Positions 52,866 through 61,142 of a stretch of DNA of 64,000 bases are shown piece after piece. The notes beneath the pieces were generated by a model that did no database searches, was not told the origin of the DNA, and was given only the letters and a program-made list of their open reading frames with translations. Each line of letters begins with the position of its first letter. The first letter of the stretch is position 1. The translations under genes and the position numbers were made by a program. The stretch is taken from positions 66,310 through 130,309 of the forward strand of contig CAZSDK010000010.1 in NCBI GenBank assembly GCA_964605655.1, written 5' to 3'. This DNA is from JAKLIX01 sp964605655. Its GTDB lineage: Bacteria; Bacteroidota; Bacteroidia; Bacteroidales; CAIXZF01.

Positions 52866-53028
52866 GATAATTCACTATTCCGTTTATAAACAATAACTTA
52901 TTCAGGATTTCGCAGGTCTTGTTCACACGTCAAACCTACATCATTTTTTGGAAAAAACAAAGAGCATCACTCCTAATTTACTGGTATTTTGAGTAACACT
53001 GCTCATTCATTTTAGGTGACTTGGTGGC

Positions 53029-53649
53029 TCAGGACGATGCAGGAATGGGTTTAATGCCGACATAGCGCAGGACCTCTGCCTTCCCTTTGTGGAAATCACC
53101 TTCCTGGAGAAGGGTCTGTCTTTCTTCGAGGATCAGGGTGGTGAGGTCTTTAAAATCGTCTTGAATATAGGAGGCATCGAAGAGCATTTCGGGGTCTTTG
53201 GGCCCTCCTGACTGAAAGTTCATCTGCCGTTTATGGAATCCTTCAAGGACTAACAGTCCTCCTGGTTTCAAGTATTGGAGAAGGTTCCGGTGGATCACGG
53301 GTCTGATCGACGCCGGGAAGTGGGCCCACAACAGGGCAATCATGTCATAGGATTCTTTTTTATCAGTGAAATAAAGGGCATCGCAAAGGTCATACCGGAA
53401 ACTGAATCCCGATTCAGAAGCAAGCTTCAGGGCTTTGTTCCTGCCCACTTCGCTTTGGTCGAAAGCGACCACTTCCCAGCCTTTTGCAAGGGCGTAAACC
53501 GCATGGCGTCCTTCCCCCTCACAAGGCAGAAGCAGTCTTCCGGGCTGGCAGGTATCGAGGATCTCTTTGAAAAACTCGTTGGGCCGGGTGCCATAAATAT
53601 AGTTTTCAACATTGTATCTGTTGTCCCAGTGTTCATTCATTGATGTCAA
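53029..53649 (-). CDS. Class I SAM-dependent methyltransferase
   Basis: A 206-residue Rossmann-fold methyltransferase (TehB-like length). The SAM-binding motif I is LLPCEGEGRHAVYALAKG near residue 40, with AFDQSEVGRNKAL as motif II. The start overlaps the phzF stop by 17 bp, making it the last gene of the efflux/PhzF operon. An inner start at 53640 (MNEHWDNRY) is possible. The substrate is unknown. Confidence 0.87.
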   Translation of the reverse strand: MTSMNEHWDNRYNVENYIYGTRPNEFFKEILDTCQPGRLLLPCEGEGRHAVYALAKGWEVVAFDQSEVGRNKALKLASESGFSFRYDLCDALYFTDKKESYDMIALLWAHFPASIRPVIHRNLLQYLKPGGLLVLEGFHKRQMNFQSGGPKDPEMLFDASYIQDDFKDLTTLILEERQTLLQEGDFHKGKAEVLRYVGIKPIPASS

Positions 53650-54421
53650 TATTACCTGTCAGATAGGTCACGCAGTGGCCACCGATAAGCACTCGTGATC
53701 CGAGAAACTCACAGTCAAGAAGGCCTTTTCTGGAAGACAACTGTATGGCTTTCATTTTCGTTTTCCCCAGTCTCTGACTCCAATAAGGTATGAGGGTGGT
53801 ATGCGCCGATCCGGTCACCGGGTCTTCATCGATGCCGGCCCCGTATGCAAAGAACCGGGAAACAAAGTCCACTTCATCACCGGGAGCCGTCACCATAATT
53901 CCTCTGAAAGGCAGATGCCTGAGCTTCCCGTGATCGGGTTTCATGGTCTCTATCTGATTCTGGGAATCATAAATAAGCATGTAATCGGTTTTCCCTTTGT
54001 ACCAGTAGGTCGGAGCAACCCCCAGTCCTTCGGTCAGGATTTCAATGGCAGGAGCTGTCTCGACAGGGTCGGCCGGGAAGTCAAGGATGAGCCTGTCGTC
54101 TTTCTTTGTTACCCTGAGTTCTCCGCTCCCGGATTGAAAAATGAGGGTGTCCTCATGATACCCCAGATGATGAAACAGCACATGAGAAGATGCCAGGGTG
54201 GCATGACCGCATAAGGCAACTTCAACAGCGGGCGTGAACCACCGGATATGATAGTGTGAGCCCTCTTTAACAAAGAAAGCCGTTTCCGAAAGGTTGTTCT
54301 CCTTCGCGATCTGTTGCATGGTCTGTTCAGGGATCCAGTGTGGCAAGGGGCATACCGCTGCAGGGTTCCCGCCAAACAAGGTCTCAGTGAAGGCATCGAC
54401 CTGGTACATGGGCAATTTCAT
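53633..54421 (-). CDS. PhzF-family isomerase/epimerase
   Basis: A 262-residue protein of the PhzF (phenazine biosynthesis-like) family with the diaminopimelate-epimerase fold. It shows YQVDAFTETLFGGNPAAVC at the start, the catalytic glutamate in ENNLSETAFFV near residue 45, and GSAHTTLIPYW near 203. No other phenazine genes are present, so it is probably a general isomerase of unknown substrate. It follows the TolC gene by 23 nt and overlaps the methyltransferase gene by 17 bp. Confidence 0.9.
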   Translation of the reverse strand: MKLPMYQVDAFTETLFGGNPAAVCPLPHWIPEQTMQQIAKENNLSETAFFVKEGSHYHIRWFTPAVEVALCGHATLASSHVLFHHLGYHEDTLIFQSGSGELRVTKKDDRLILDFPADPVETAPAIEILTEGLGVAPTYWYKGKTDYMLIYDSQNQIETMKPDHGKLRHLPFRGIMVTAPGDEVDFVSRFFAYGAGIDEDPVTGSAHTTLIPYWSQRLGKTKMKAIQLSSRKGLLDCEFLGSRVLIGGHCVTYLTGNIDINE

Positions 54422-54444
54422 GAGTGCAAGTGTTGTGTTACAAA

Positions 54445-55758
54445 TTAATGATTCGTGGGTCCAAGTCCGCCTGTGAGCAGGAGTAATTCCACTTCGTAAG
54501 AATGGGTCTCATAGCGGGCTTCTATTAGCCTGGCCTCGGCTTCAATGAATTTTTGCTGGGTCAGGCGGAGGTCAATATCGCTGATGCCGCCCAGCTTGTA
54601 GTTTTCCGTCGCCACTTTGAGGTTCTGACTAGCGACCTCACGGTTCTGTTCCTCCAGCTGAAGTAAGGTGGCAGATGCATCATAAGAACGGTAAGTCTTG
54701 ACCAGGGCCGATTTTAGCTGAAGTTCCAGTTGTTTGGTCTCTGTCACTGCGATATCTGCCTGTATCGTGGCATTTCTTTTTTCCTGCCTCTGGCTGAAAC
54801 CGTCGAAAAGCTTCATCGTGGCGGTCAGTCCGTAGGTCGGGCCATAGTTCCTGTTGTAATTGAGGATACCGATCTCATATTCAGACCTGTTAAAGCTGTA
54901 TCCGCCGGTGAAGTTCAGGGTGGGAAGATCCCCTCTGAAGGCAGCCTTTTTCTCCAGTCGTGTCACTTCCTGGTTGGCCAGGGCTACCTGCAGCTGAGGG
55001 TTCTGCTTTTTCATCCTTTCCGTCAGGTCGTCCAGGGTGTAGGCCAGGGGAGGGGACATCAATGGCTTGAGTTCGAAAGGAGTGGAGGGGTCCATGCCCA
55101 GGAGTACCAGGAAATCTGATTTCAGGTTGTCCAGAAGCACTGTCTGGAGCAGGAGCCTGGAACTATCCGCATTTCGGTCGACCTGGCTTTGTAAGAGGTT
55201 CAGCTCTGATCCTGAGCCCAGATCAAGCTTGTTCCTGGTGAGGGTGAGCCTCTGGTCCGATAAAACGATGGCCTGGCGGAGCACTTCCAGGTATTGCTGC
55301 TGTTTCATCAGCTCATTATAAGCCAGAATGACATCAGCCATATTGTTTTCGATGCTGATCCGGTATTGCAGTTCCCCGATTTTTTGTAAAACTTCGAGAC
55401 GGTCTTTGTTGATGAACATCCTGAATCCGTCGAACAGGGTCCAGTTTAATCCTATCTTACCGCTGAATGTGTTGGAGTTGGCATTGTTGCCTTCTTTTTC
55501 CACCCCGCTGAAGAACTTTTGAAAAGTATTGCTTGAGGTGTAGGTTTGTGAGGCATCCAGGGTGACTTCCGGTAAAAAACCGGCATTACCCAGGGTGTTG
55601 TTGTTGTTGGCCACTTCCGATTCCATCTTTGCCAGCCGGATCCCGTAATTATTTTCAAGAGCGATGGCCAGGGCTTTCTCCAGGCTGAGGGTGTCCTGGC
55701 AGAAACCTGCCACCGGGAGCAGGAGAAAGAGCAGAATGCCTCTTAACTTATTCTTCAT
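54445..55758 (-). CDS. TolC-family outer-membrane efflux protein
   Basis: A 437-residue exported protein with a signal peptide (MKNKLRGILLFLLLPVAGFC) and two OEP repeats of alternating heptad-rich helices and beta strands, as in TolC trimers that form the exit channel through the outer membrane. Segments such as LSLEKALAIALENNYGI and the second-half PQLQVALANQEV are typical. It overlaps the RND gene by 11 bp and completes a tripartite pump. Confidence 0.93.
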   Translation of the reverse strand: MKNKLRGILLFLLLPVAGFCQDTLSLEKALAIALENNYGIRLAKMESEVANNNNTLGNAGFLPEVTLDASQTYTSSNTFQKFFSGVEKEGNNANSNTFSGKIGLNWTLFDGFRMFINKDRLEVLQKIGELQYRISIENNMADVILAYNELMKQQQYLEVLRQAIVLSDQRLTLTRNKLDLGSGSELNLLQSQVDRNADSSRLLLQTVLLDNLKSDFLVLLGMDPSTPFELKPLMSPPLAYTLDDLTERMKKQNPQLQVALANQEVTRLEKKAAFRGDLPTLNFTGGYSFNRSEYEIGILNYNRNYGPTYGLTATMKLFDGFSQRQEKRNATIQADIAVTETKQLELQLKSALVKTYRSYDASATLLQLEEQNREVASQNLKVATENYKLGGISDIDLRLTQQKFIEAEARLIEARYETHSYEVELLLLTGGLGPTNH

Positions 55759-58700
55759 GGTGAATGATATTGGGTCTCTTGGAAGAAAGGAAAGTATAAA
55801 GGGCAGGTATCACATAGAGGGTCAGGATCAAAGAGAAGAGCAGTCCGCCGATGATGGTGATCCCCATGGGTACCCTGCTTTTTGAGGCAGCACCCAGGGC
55901 CAGGGCAATGGGAAGCGCTCCCAGGATGGTGGCCAGGCTGGTCATCAGGATGGGCCTGAGCCTCCGGGTGGCCGCATCAATGACGGCTTCATTACGATCA
56001 AGACCGGCGATCTTCCTCTGATTCGCAAATTCGACGATCAGGATGCCGTTTTTCGTCACGATGCCTATCAGGGCGATGATACCGATCTGGCTGAAGATGT
56101 TCAGGGTCTGGCCAAAAATACCCAGGGTCATTATGGCGCCGGCCATGGCCAGAGGCACCGTGAGCATGATGATCAGCGGATCGCGGAAGCTCTCGAACTG
56201 CGCCGCCAGGATTAGAAAAATGAGCACCAGGGCGAGAAGGAATGCAAATAACAGGCTGTTCCTGCTCTGGGCAAAATCCTTGGAAGGTCCGGTTAGTGCG
56301 GTGGAGAAGTTCTCATCGAGGGTCGATGCTGCGATCTTGTCCATCTCTTCAAGGCCCTGCCCCAGGGTCAGCCCTTTGGAAGGAGAGGCACTGATGGTCG
56401 CTGACACATAACGGTTGTATCGGTAAAGCTGAGGAGGACTGCTTTTTTCGCTGAGGTTGATTAGGTTCGACATCTGTATCAGTTCACCCCGGCTGTTCCT
56501 GACCTTGACCGAGAGCAGGTCATTGGGTTTGCTCCTCTGGGAACGTTCTGCCTGGCAGAGGATGGAGTAGAGTTTGTTGTTCCTGATGAAATAACCGATT
56601 CTCTGTCCGCTGTAAAACAACTGGAGGCTCTGGGCGATATCGTCGGCCGAAACACCCAGGGTGCGAGCCCTCTCCCTGTCGATGCTGATATCCAGTTCGG
56701 GCTTGTTGAATTTCAGGTTCACGTCCACCATCTGGAAGGCCTTGTTATTCAGGGCCTTCTCATAAAATACGGGCAGCACTTCCTTCAGCCTCTCGAAATT
56801 CGGTGCCTGAATCACATATTGTACGGGCATGGAAGAGCCTCTCTGGCTCCCGATGGTCTGCTCCTGGGTGACAAAAGTCCTGCTGAAGGTCAGGGGACTG
56901 AGTTTCTTGCTCAGCATCTCGGCAATCTCTTGTTGAGACCTTTCTCTCTCAGATGGATCCTTCAACATGATACGGACAAATCCGCTGTTGGCCGTTCCTG
57001 TTGAAAAACCGGGTGAAGAGATGCAGACCATGGCTTGTTTTTCAGGAAGACTGTCGACGGCGGAAGCGATTCGCAGCATATAATCGTCCATCTGTTCGAA
57101 AGAAGTGCCCTCAGGTGCCGTGGAGGTGATCCTGATCTGGCTTTTGTCTTCCAGGGGTGCCAGTTCTGAAGGGATGAAGATCCCGATGCCGAAGATCATC
57201 ACAAGGGATATCAGCATGATCACCACGGCCAGCCACCGGCGGTGCATGAAACCTCGCAGCGACCGGTTGTACCTCAGGATCATGTTATCAATGAAGCGTT
57301 CAGATCTACGGAACAATTTGCCCTGTGAGCTGCTCGGACGAAGAAGTCTCGAACTCATCATCGGAGTCAGCGTCAGGGATACAAAAGCCGAGATAAGAAC
57401 AGATCCCGCCACCACGATGCCGAATTCCCTGAAAAGTCTTCCCGTGAGCCCCTGAAGGAAGATGATGGGCAGAAAGACGGCTGCCAGGGTGATGGTGGTG
57501 GAGATGATGGCGAACAGTATCTCTTTAGATCCCTCGTGCCCGGCATGGATGGCCTCCGTCCCGTTCTCAATCTTATGATAGATGTTCTCGAGGACCACGA
57601 TAGCGTCGTCTACCACCAATCCCGTTGCCAGCACGATGGCAAGCAGGGTGAGGATGTTGATGGAGAATCCGGCCACATACATGATAAAGAACGACCCGAT
57701 CAGGGATATAGGGATGGCAATGACCGGTATCAGGGTGGTGCGCCAGTTTCTCAGGAACAGGAAGATCACCATGACAACCAGCAGGAAGGCGATCAGCAGG
57801 GTCTCCTCAACCTCTTTGATAGCCTTGCGGATAGACAGCGTGGTGTCGCTGCCGATAATCACATGAATGTCGGAAGGGATTTCTTTCTTCAGTTGCTCCA
57901 GTCTTTGATAAAACTCGTCGGCAATAGCCACATAATTAGAGCCGGGCTGAGGGATGATGACAACGCCTACCATGGGAATAAGCTGGTTGCCACGAAGCAG
58001 GGTCCTTTCGTTCTCCGGAGAGAATTCTGCCCTGCCGATATCTTTGAATTTGACCAGAACACCATCCTGTTCCCTGATAATGAGATTGTTATACTCCTCA
58101 GGAGTGTTCAGTCTGCCCATGGTCCGGATGATCAGCTCGGTCTGGTATCCCTCCACACGCCCCGAGGGGAGTTCAATGTTCTCTTTATTGACAGCATCCC
58201 TCACATCCTGCGGGGTGATATCGAGGGCCGCCATGCGGATGGGGTCCAGCAACAGGCGGATGGCATATTTTTTCTCACCCCAGATCCTGATTTCACTGAC
58301 TCCGGGAATGGTCTGGAGTCTTTCCTTGAAAACATTGTTGGCGTAATCAGTGAGATCGAGAAGGTTACGGGAATCACTCTGGAGCAGGACGCTGATGATG
58401 GGGTTGGCATCCGCATCCGATTTCGTCACAACAGGGGGGTCTGCGTCGGGCGGAATACGGTTCAGGGCCCTGGAGACCCTGTCCCTGACGTCATTGGCAG
58501 CGGCTTCCATGTCGGTCCCCAGGTTGAACTCCACCTTAATATTGCTGGAACCTTCGCTGCTGGTCGAGGAAATGGAGCTGATCCCCGCTATCCCGTTGAT
58601 GGACTCCTCCAGTGGTTCCGTTATCTGGGATTCGATGACATCGGCATTGGCCCCACGGTAGGTCGTGTTGACTGAAATGACGGGCGGATCAATACTCGGA

Positions 58701-58810
58701 TATTCCCTTATTCCCAGGAAGAAGAATCCGATGACCCCAAAAAGCAGGATGACCAGAGACATCACGATAGCCAGCACCGGTCGGTTGATGCTGACAGACG
58801 AAAGGTTCAT
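55748..58810 (-). CDS. RND efflux pump permease (HAE1/AcrB family)
   Basis: A 1,020-residue inner-membrane transporter with 12 expected membrane segments and two large periplasmic loops. N-terminal MNLSSVSINRPVLAIVMSL and VNTTYRGANADVIESQITEP, and the GLVVDDAIVVLENIYHKIE segment with its proton-relay aspartates, are typical of AcrB-like pumps. It exports hydrophobic compounds using the proton gradient. It overlaps its adaptor gene by 4 bp and the TolC gene by 11 bp. The specific substrates are unknown. Confidence 0.95.
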   Translation of the reverse strand: MNLSSVSINRPVLAIVMSLVILLFGVIGFFFLGIREYPSIDPPVISVNTTYRGANADVIESQITEPLEESINGIAGISSISSTSSEGSSNIKVEFNLGTDMEAAANDVRDRVSRALNRIPPDADPPVVTKSDADANPIISVLLQSDSRNLLDLTDYANNVFKERLQTIPGVSEIRIWGEKKYAIRLLLDPIRMAALDITPQDVRDAVNKENIELPSGRVEGYQTELIIRTMGRLNTPEEYNNLIIREQDGVLVKFKDIGRAEFSPENERTLLRGNQLIPMVGVVIIPQPGSNYVAIADEFYQRLEQLKKEIPSDIHVIIGSDTTLSIRKAIKEVEETLLIAFLLVVMVIFLFLRNWRTTLIPVIAIPISLIGSFFIMYVAGFSINILTLLAIVLATGLVVDDAIVVLENIYHKIENGTEAIHAGHEGSKEILFAIISTTITLAAVFLPIIFLQGLTGRLFREFGIVVAGSVLISAFVSLTLTPMMSSRLLRPSSSQGKLFRRSERFIDNMILRYNRSLRGFMHRRWLAVVIMLISLVMIFGIGIFIPSELAPLEDKSQIRITSTAPEGTSFEQMDDYMLRIASAVDSLPEKQAMVCISSPGFSTGTANSGFVRIMLKDPSERERSQQEIAEMLSKKLSPLTFSRTFVTQEQTIGSQRGSSMPVQYVIQAPNFERLKEVLPVFYEKALNNKAFQMVDVNLKFNKPELDISIDRERARTLGVSADDIAQSLQLFYSGQRIGYFIRNNKLYSILCQAERSQRSKPNDLLSVKVRNSRGELIQMSNLINLSEKSSPPQLYRYNRYVSATISASPSKGLTLGQGLEEMDKIAASTLDENFSTALTGPSKDFAQSRNSLLFAFLLALVLIFLILAAQFESFRDPLIIMLTVPLAMAGAIMTLGIFGQTLNIFSQIGIIALIGIVTKNGILIVEFANQRKIAGLDRNEAVIDAATRRLRPILMTSLATILGALPIALALGAASKSRVPMGITIIGGLLFSLILTLYVIPALYTFLSSKRPNIIHHEE

Positions 58811-59883
58811 CGGGACCCTCCTTTCACTTTTGCCGGATCGACTATCCTGCTGATCTTCACTTTTCCTCCTTCTTTTACCTGGGTCAAACCAGTCAACAGG
58901 ATGGTGTCCATGGGTTCCACCCCTTTGATCACTTCAACCAGGCTGTCAGTCCTTACTCCGACTTCCACCTGTTTTGTTTTGACTTTTCCATCCGAAAGAT
59001 ACATTACGGAATACCCTTTAAGTTGGGGTACTAAAGCTTGGGTAGGAAGGACGATGCCGGGATCTTTTCTTTCATTATTGATTTCGACCCTGGCAAAAGA
59101 CCCTGGCTTTATCAGGTTGTCAGGATTATGGAAGCGGGCCCTGACCCTCCTTGTCCTGGTGGCGGGGTCTATGTCTGGCTCCAGGGCGTACACCTCCGCC
59201 TCAAAAGGGGTAGGTGTATTCCCTGTGGTGAACTGCAGTTTGTCTCCGGGTTTTACCAGTTCAGTGGCATTCTCGGGAAGATAAAACTCCAGTTTCAGGG
59301 TCTGGCTTTGCACCAGGCTGGCAATCTTAGTGGTCGAAGAAACAAAGGCGCCCGGACTCACCTCCCTCATTCCTATGGTGCCCGAAAAAGGTGCCAGGAT
59401 CTCCGTCTTCCTGATGTTCGCCTGGATCAGGCTGATGTCTGCCTGGACAGACTGGAGCTGGTTCAGGCTGATATCGTATTCTTCCTTGCTGATCCCCTTC
59501 AGTGCCAGGAGTTTGCTTTTTCTCTCTTCCTCAGCCCGAAGCAGGGATTCATTCGTTTTTAATTTACGGAGTTGCGCCTGAAGGTCGTCATCCACCAGTT
59601 TTACTAAAAGTGACCCCTTGGCAACTGCATTCCCTTCCTTGAAAAGGATGGAGGCCACACGTCCCTGGACTTCGGGATACAGGACCACTTCTTCCTCCGG
59701 AAGCAGGGTGGCGTTCAGTATGATCCGATTCTCGAGCTGTCCCTGGACTGCAATAAGGGCTTCAACAGGCACAACACGGTTGTTGCCGGCCTGCTTCTTG
59801 CCTTTTGTTTTAACGCATGATCCCAACAGGCCGGTGATGAGGACGAACAATAGTAGAGAGTAAATAATTTTGTGTCTTTTCAT
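58807..59883 (-). CDS. RND efflux periplasmic adaptor (membrane fusion lipoprotein)
   Basis: A 358-residue adaptor protein with a lipoprotein signal (LITGLLGSC, Cys23). It has the biotinyl-lipoyl-like hairpin (residues 60-180, with VQGRVASILFKEGNAVAKGS and FSGTIGMREVSPGAFVSS) and a C-terminal beta-barrel. It links the AcrB-like permease to the TolC channel. It is the first gene of a five-gene operon: adaptor, RND, TolC, PhzF, methyltransferase. Confidence 0.94.
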   Translation of the reverse strand: MKRHKIIYSLLLFVLITGLLGSCVKTKGKKQAGNNRVVPVEALIAVQGQLENRIILNATLLPEEEVVLYPEVQGRVASILFKEGNAVAKGSLLVKLVDDDLQAQLRKLKTNESLLRAEEERKSKLLALKGISKEEYDISLNQLQSVQADISLIQANIRKTEILAPFSGTIGMREVSPGAFVSSTTKIASLVQSQTLKLEFYLPENATELVKPGDKLQFTTGNTPTPFEAEVYALEPDIDPATRTRRVRARFHNPDNLIKPGSFARVEINNERKDPGIVLPTQALVPQLKGYSVMYLSDGKVKTKQVEVGVRTDSLVEVIKGVEPMDTILLTGLTQVKEGGKVKISRIVDPAKVKGGSR

Positions 59884-59950
59884 GATTACAGTATATTCAC
59901 GTGAATGAGCCGGATCAGTTCAGTTAGTCAGAGGCTGTTCCTGATCTCCT

Positions 59951-60877
59951 TCAGTCGGAGAAAAACCTGTCCCTGATGGAATTAACGTATTCGGGTCCCG
60001 GCGGCGAATGTACCGGCATCCCGTAGGTCCTTCCAAGAAGGGAGTATTTTTCTCTCCCAAGATGATGCAAAGGAAGTAAATCAATGGAATTGACACCCGT
60101 TTCATCCATTAGTTTCCTGGTCTGGGAAAGATTTTCTTCATCATCATTGAAGCCGGGGACCAGTGGGAGCCTGAAAATCAACTCACCTTTGAAGGATTTT
60201 GCCAGTCTTCGTGCGTTTTCAAGGATCAGGTGGTTGGGAACGCCTGTGTATTCCTGGTGGAGGGAGGAGTTCATGTGTTTGATATCCAACAGAATGAGAT
60301 CGAGCCAGGGAAGAATCTTCTCAAAACGGCTCCAGGGAGCATGTCCCGAGGTCTCCACGGCCGTGTGGATGAATGCCTCATAGCATCGGCGAAGCAGGGC
60401 AGCAGAAAAGTCAGCCTGGTACAGAGGATCCCCTCCGGTGAGGGTGATCCCCCCTTCAGGGCCCCAGAAGTCACGATCCCGCGAGATCACCCTGAAAACC
60501 TCTTCCACACTCATCGGATAGCCTGCCGTCTTGAGGGCGTCGGTCAAACAGGCCTTTGCACAGGGAAGGTTTCCGTTGTTGAGTGAGGAGTCTGAATAAC
60601 AGTCCTGGCATGCGGACCGGTCGATAAGTAACTGATTACCATTCTCAATGGTGATGGATTGTGAAGGGCAGCTTTCCAGGCAATGACCTTCAAAAACGCA
60701 TTTCCCCGACCTGTACAAGGGTTCGGGATATGGGTGGATCCCTTCAGGGTTGGAGCACCAACGGCATTGCAGCGGGCATCCTTTGAGGAAGATCAGTGTC
60801 CTACAACCCGGACCGTCATGAACGGAAAATCCCTGAATATCGAACAGTATACCACAGTTCAGTTCAGGGGTATCCAT
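59951..60877 (-). CDS. hpdA: Glycyl-radical enzyme activating enzyme (arylacetate decarboxylase activase)
   Basis: A 308-residue radical SAM activase. The cluster motif CX3CX2C is in FLKGCPLQCRWCSNPEG near residue 34. An inserted ferredoxin-like region holds two further cysteine groups (CVFEGHCLESC and CQDC followed by CAKAC), as in activases of the larger GREs. It abstracts hydrogen from the glycine of the decarboxylase to form the radical. Its start overlaps the small-subunit gene by 19 bp, giving the hpdB-hpdC-hpdA order known for 4-hydroxyphenylacetate decarboxylase. Confidence 0.9.
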   Translation of the reverse strand: MDTPELNCGILFDIQGFSVHDGPGCRTLIFLKGCPLQCRWCSNPEGIHPYPEPLYRSGKCVFEGHCLESCPSQSITIENGNQLLIDRSACQDCYSDSSLNNGNLPCAKACLTDALKTAGYPMSVEEVFRVISRDRDFWGPEGGITLTGGDPLYQADFSAALLRRCYEAFIHTAVETSGHAPWSRFEKILPWLDLILLDIKHMNSSLHQEYTGVPNHLILENARRLAKSFKGELIFRLPLVPGFNDDEENLSQTRKLMDETGVNSIDLLPLHHLGREKYSLLGRTYGMPVHSPPGPEYVNSIRDRFFSD

Positions 60878-61113
60878 GAGAACATCTCACAATGGCCGGC
60901 GATCAGGTCGGGGTAGGTGACAGTACTTCCTGAGCAAAATCCCAGGAATTCTTTATCCTGGACATAGTTAATGCAGAATTTGCATTTCGGTACCCGGTCA
61001 AATTCTTCGCAGGCCTGTGTTTCCTGCTGGATGGGTTTTTTGTCCACCTTACAGATCCCTTTGAATACATCCACAGGCAGGAAGTTCTGGCAGTCTTTAC
61101 AGGTATTTTCCAT
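60859..61113 (-). CDS. hpdC: 4-hydroxyphenylacetate decarboxylase small subunit-like iron-sulfur protein
   Basis: An 84-residue protein with eight cysteines in two groups: C5, C8, C21, C35 and C44, C47, C60, C75. This matches the two-cluster small subunit of clostridial 4-hydroxyphenylacetate decarboxylase, which pairs with the glycyl-radical subunit. From memory, the first cluster of the clostridial protein has a histidine ligand; here a cysteine (C5) occupies that place. The gene lies 29 nt after the large-subunit gene and overlaps the activase gene by 19 bp. The presence of this subunit favours HPAD over decarboxylases that lack it. Confidence 0.85.
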   Translation of the reverse strand: MENTCKDCQNFLPVDVFKGICKVDKKPIQQETQACEEFDRVPKCKFCINYVQDKEFLGFCSGSTVTYPDLIAGHCEMFSWIPLN

Positions 61114-61142
61114 GTGATGGTTGTTTGAATGATTCTTGAGGG

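Noticed and set aside
53633..54421. Phenazine biosynthesis
   Set aside because: PhzF-like proteins are widespread general isomerases and no other phz gene is nearby.
57536..58675. 379-residue plus-strand ORF opposite the RND permease gene
   Set aside because: It lies wholly within a well-conserved 1,020-residue transporter on the other strand and has no family features.
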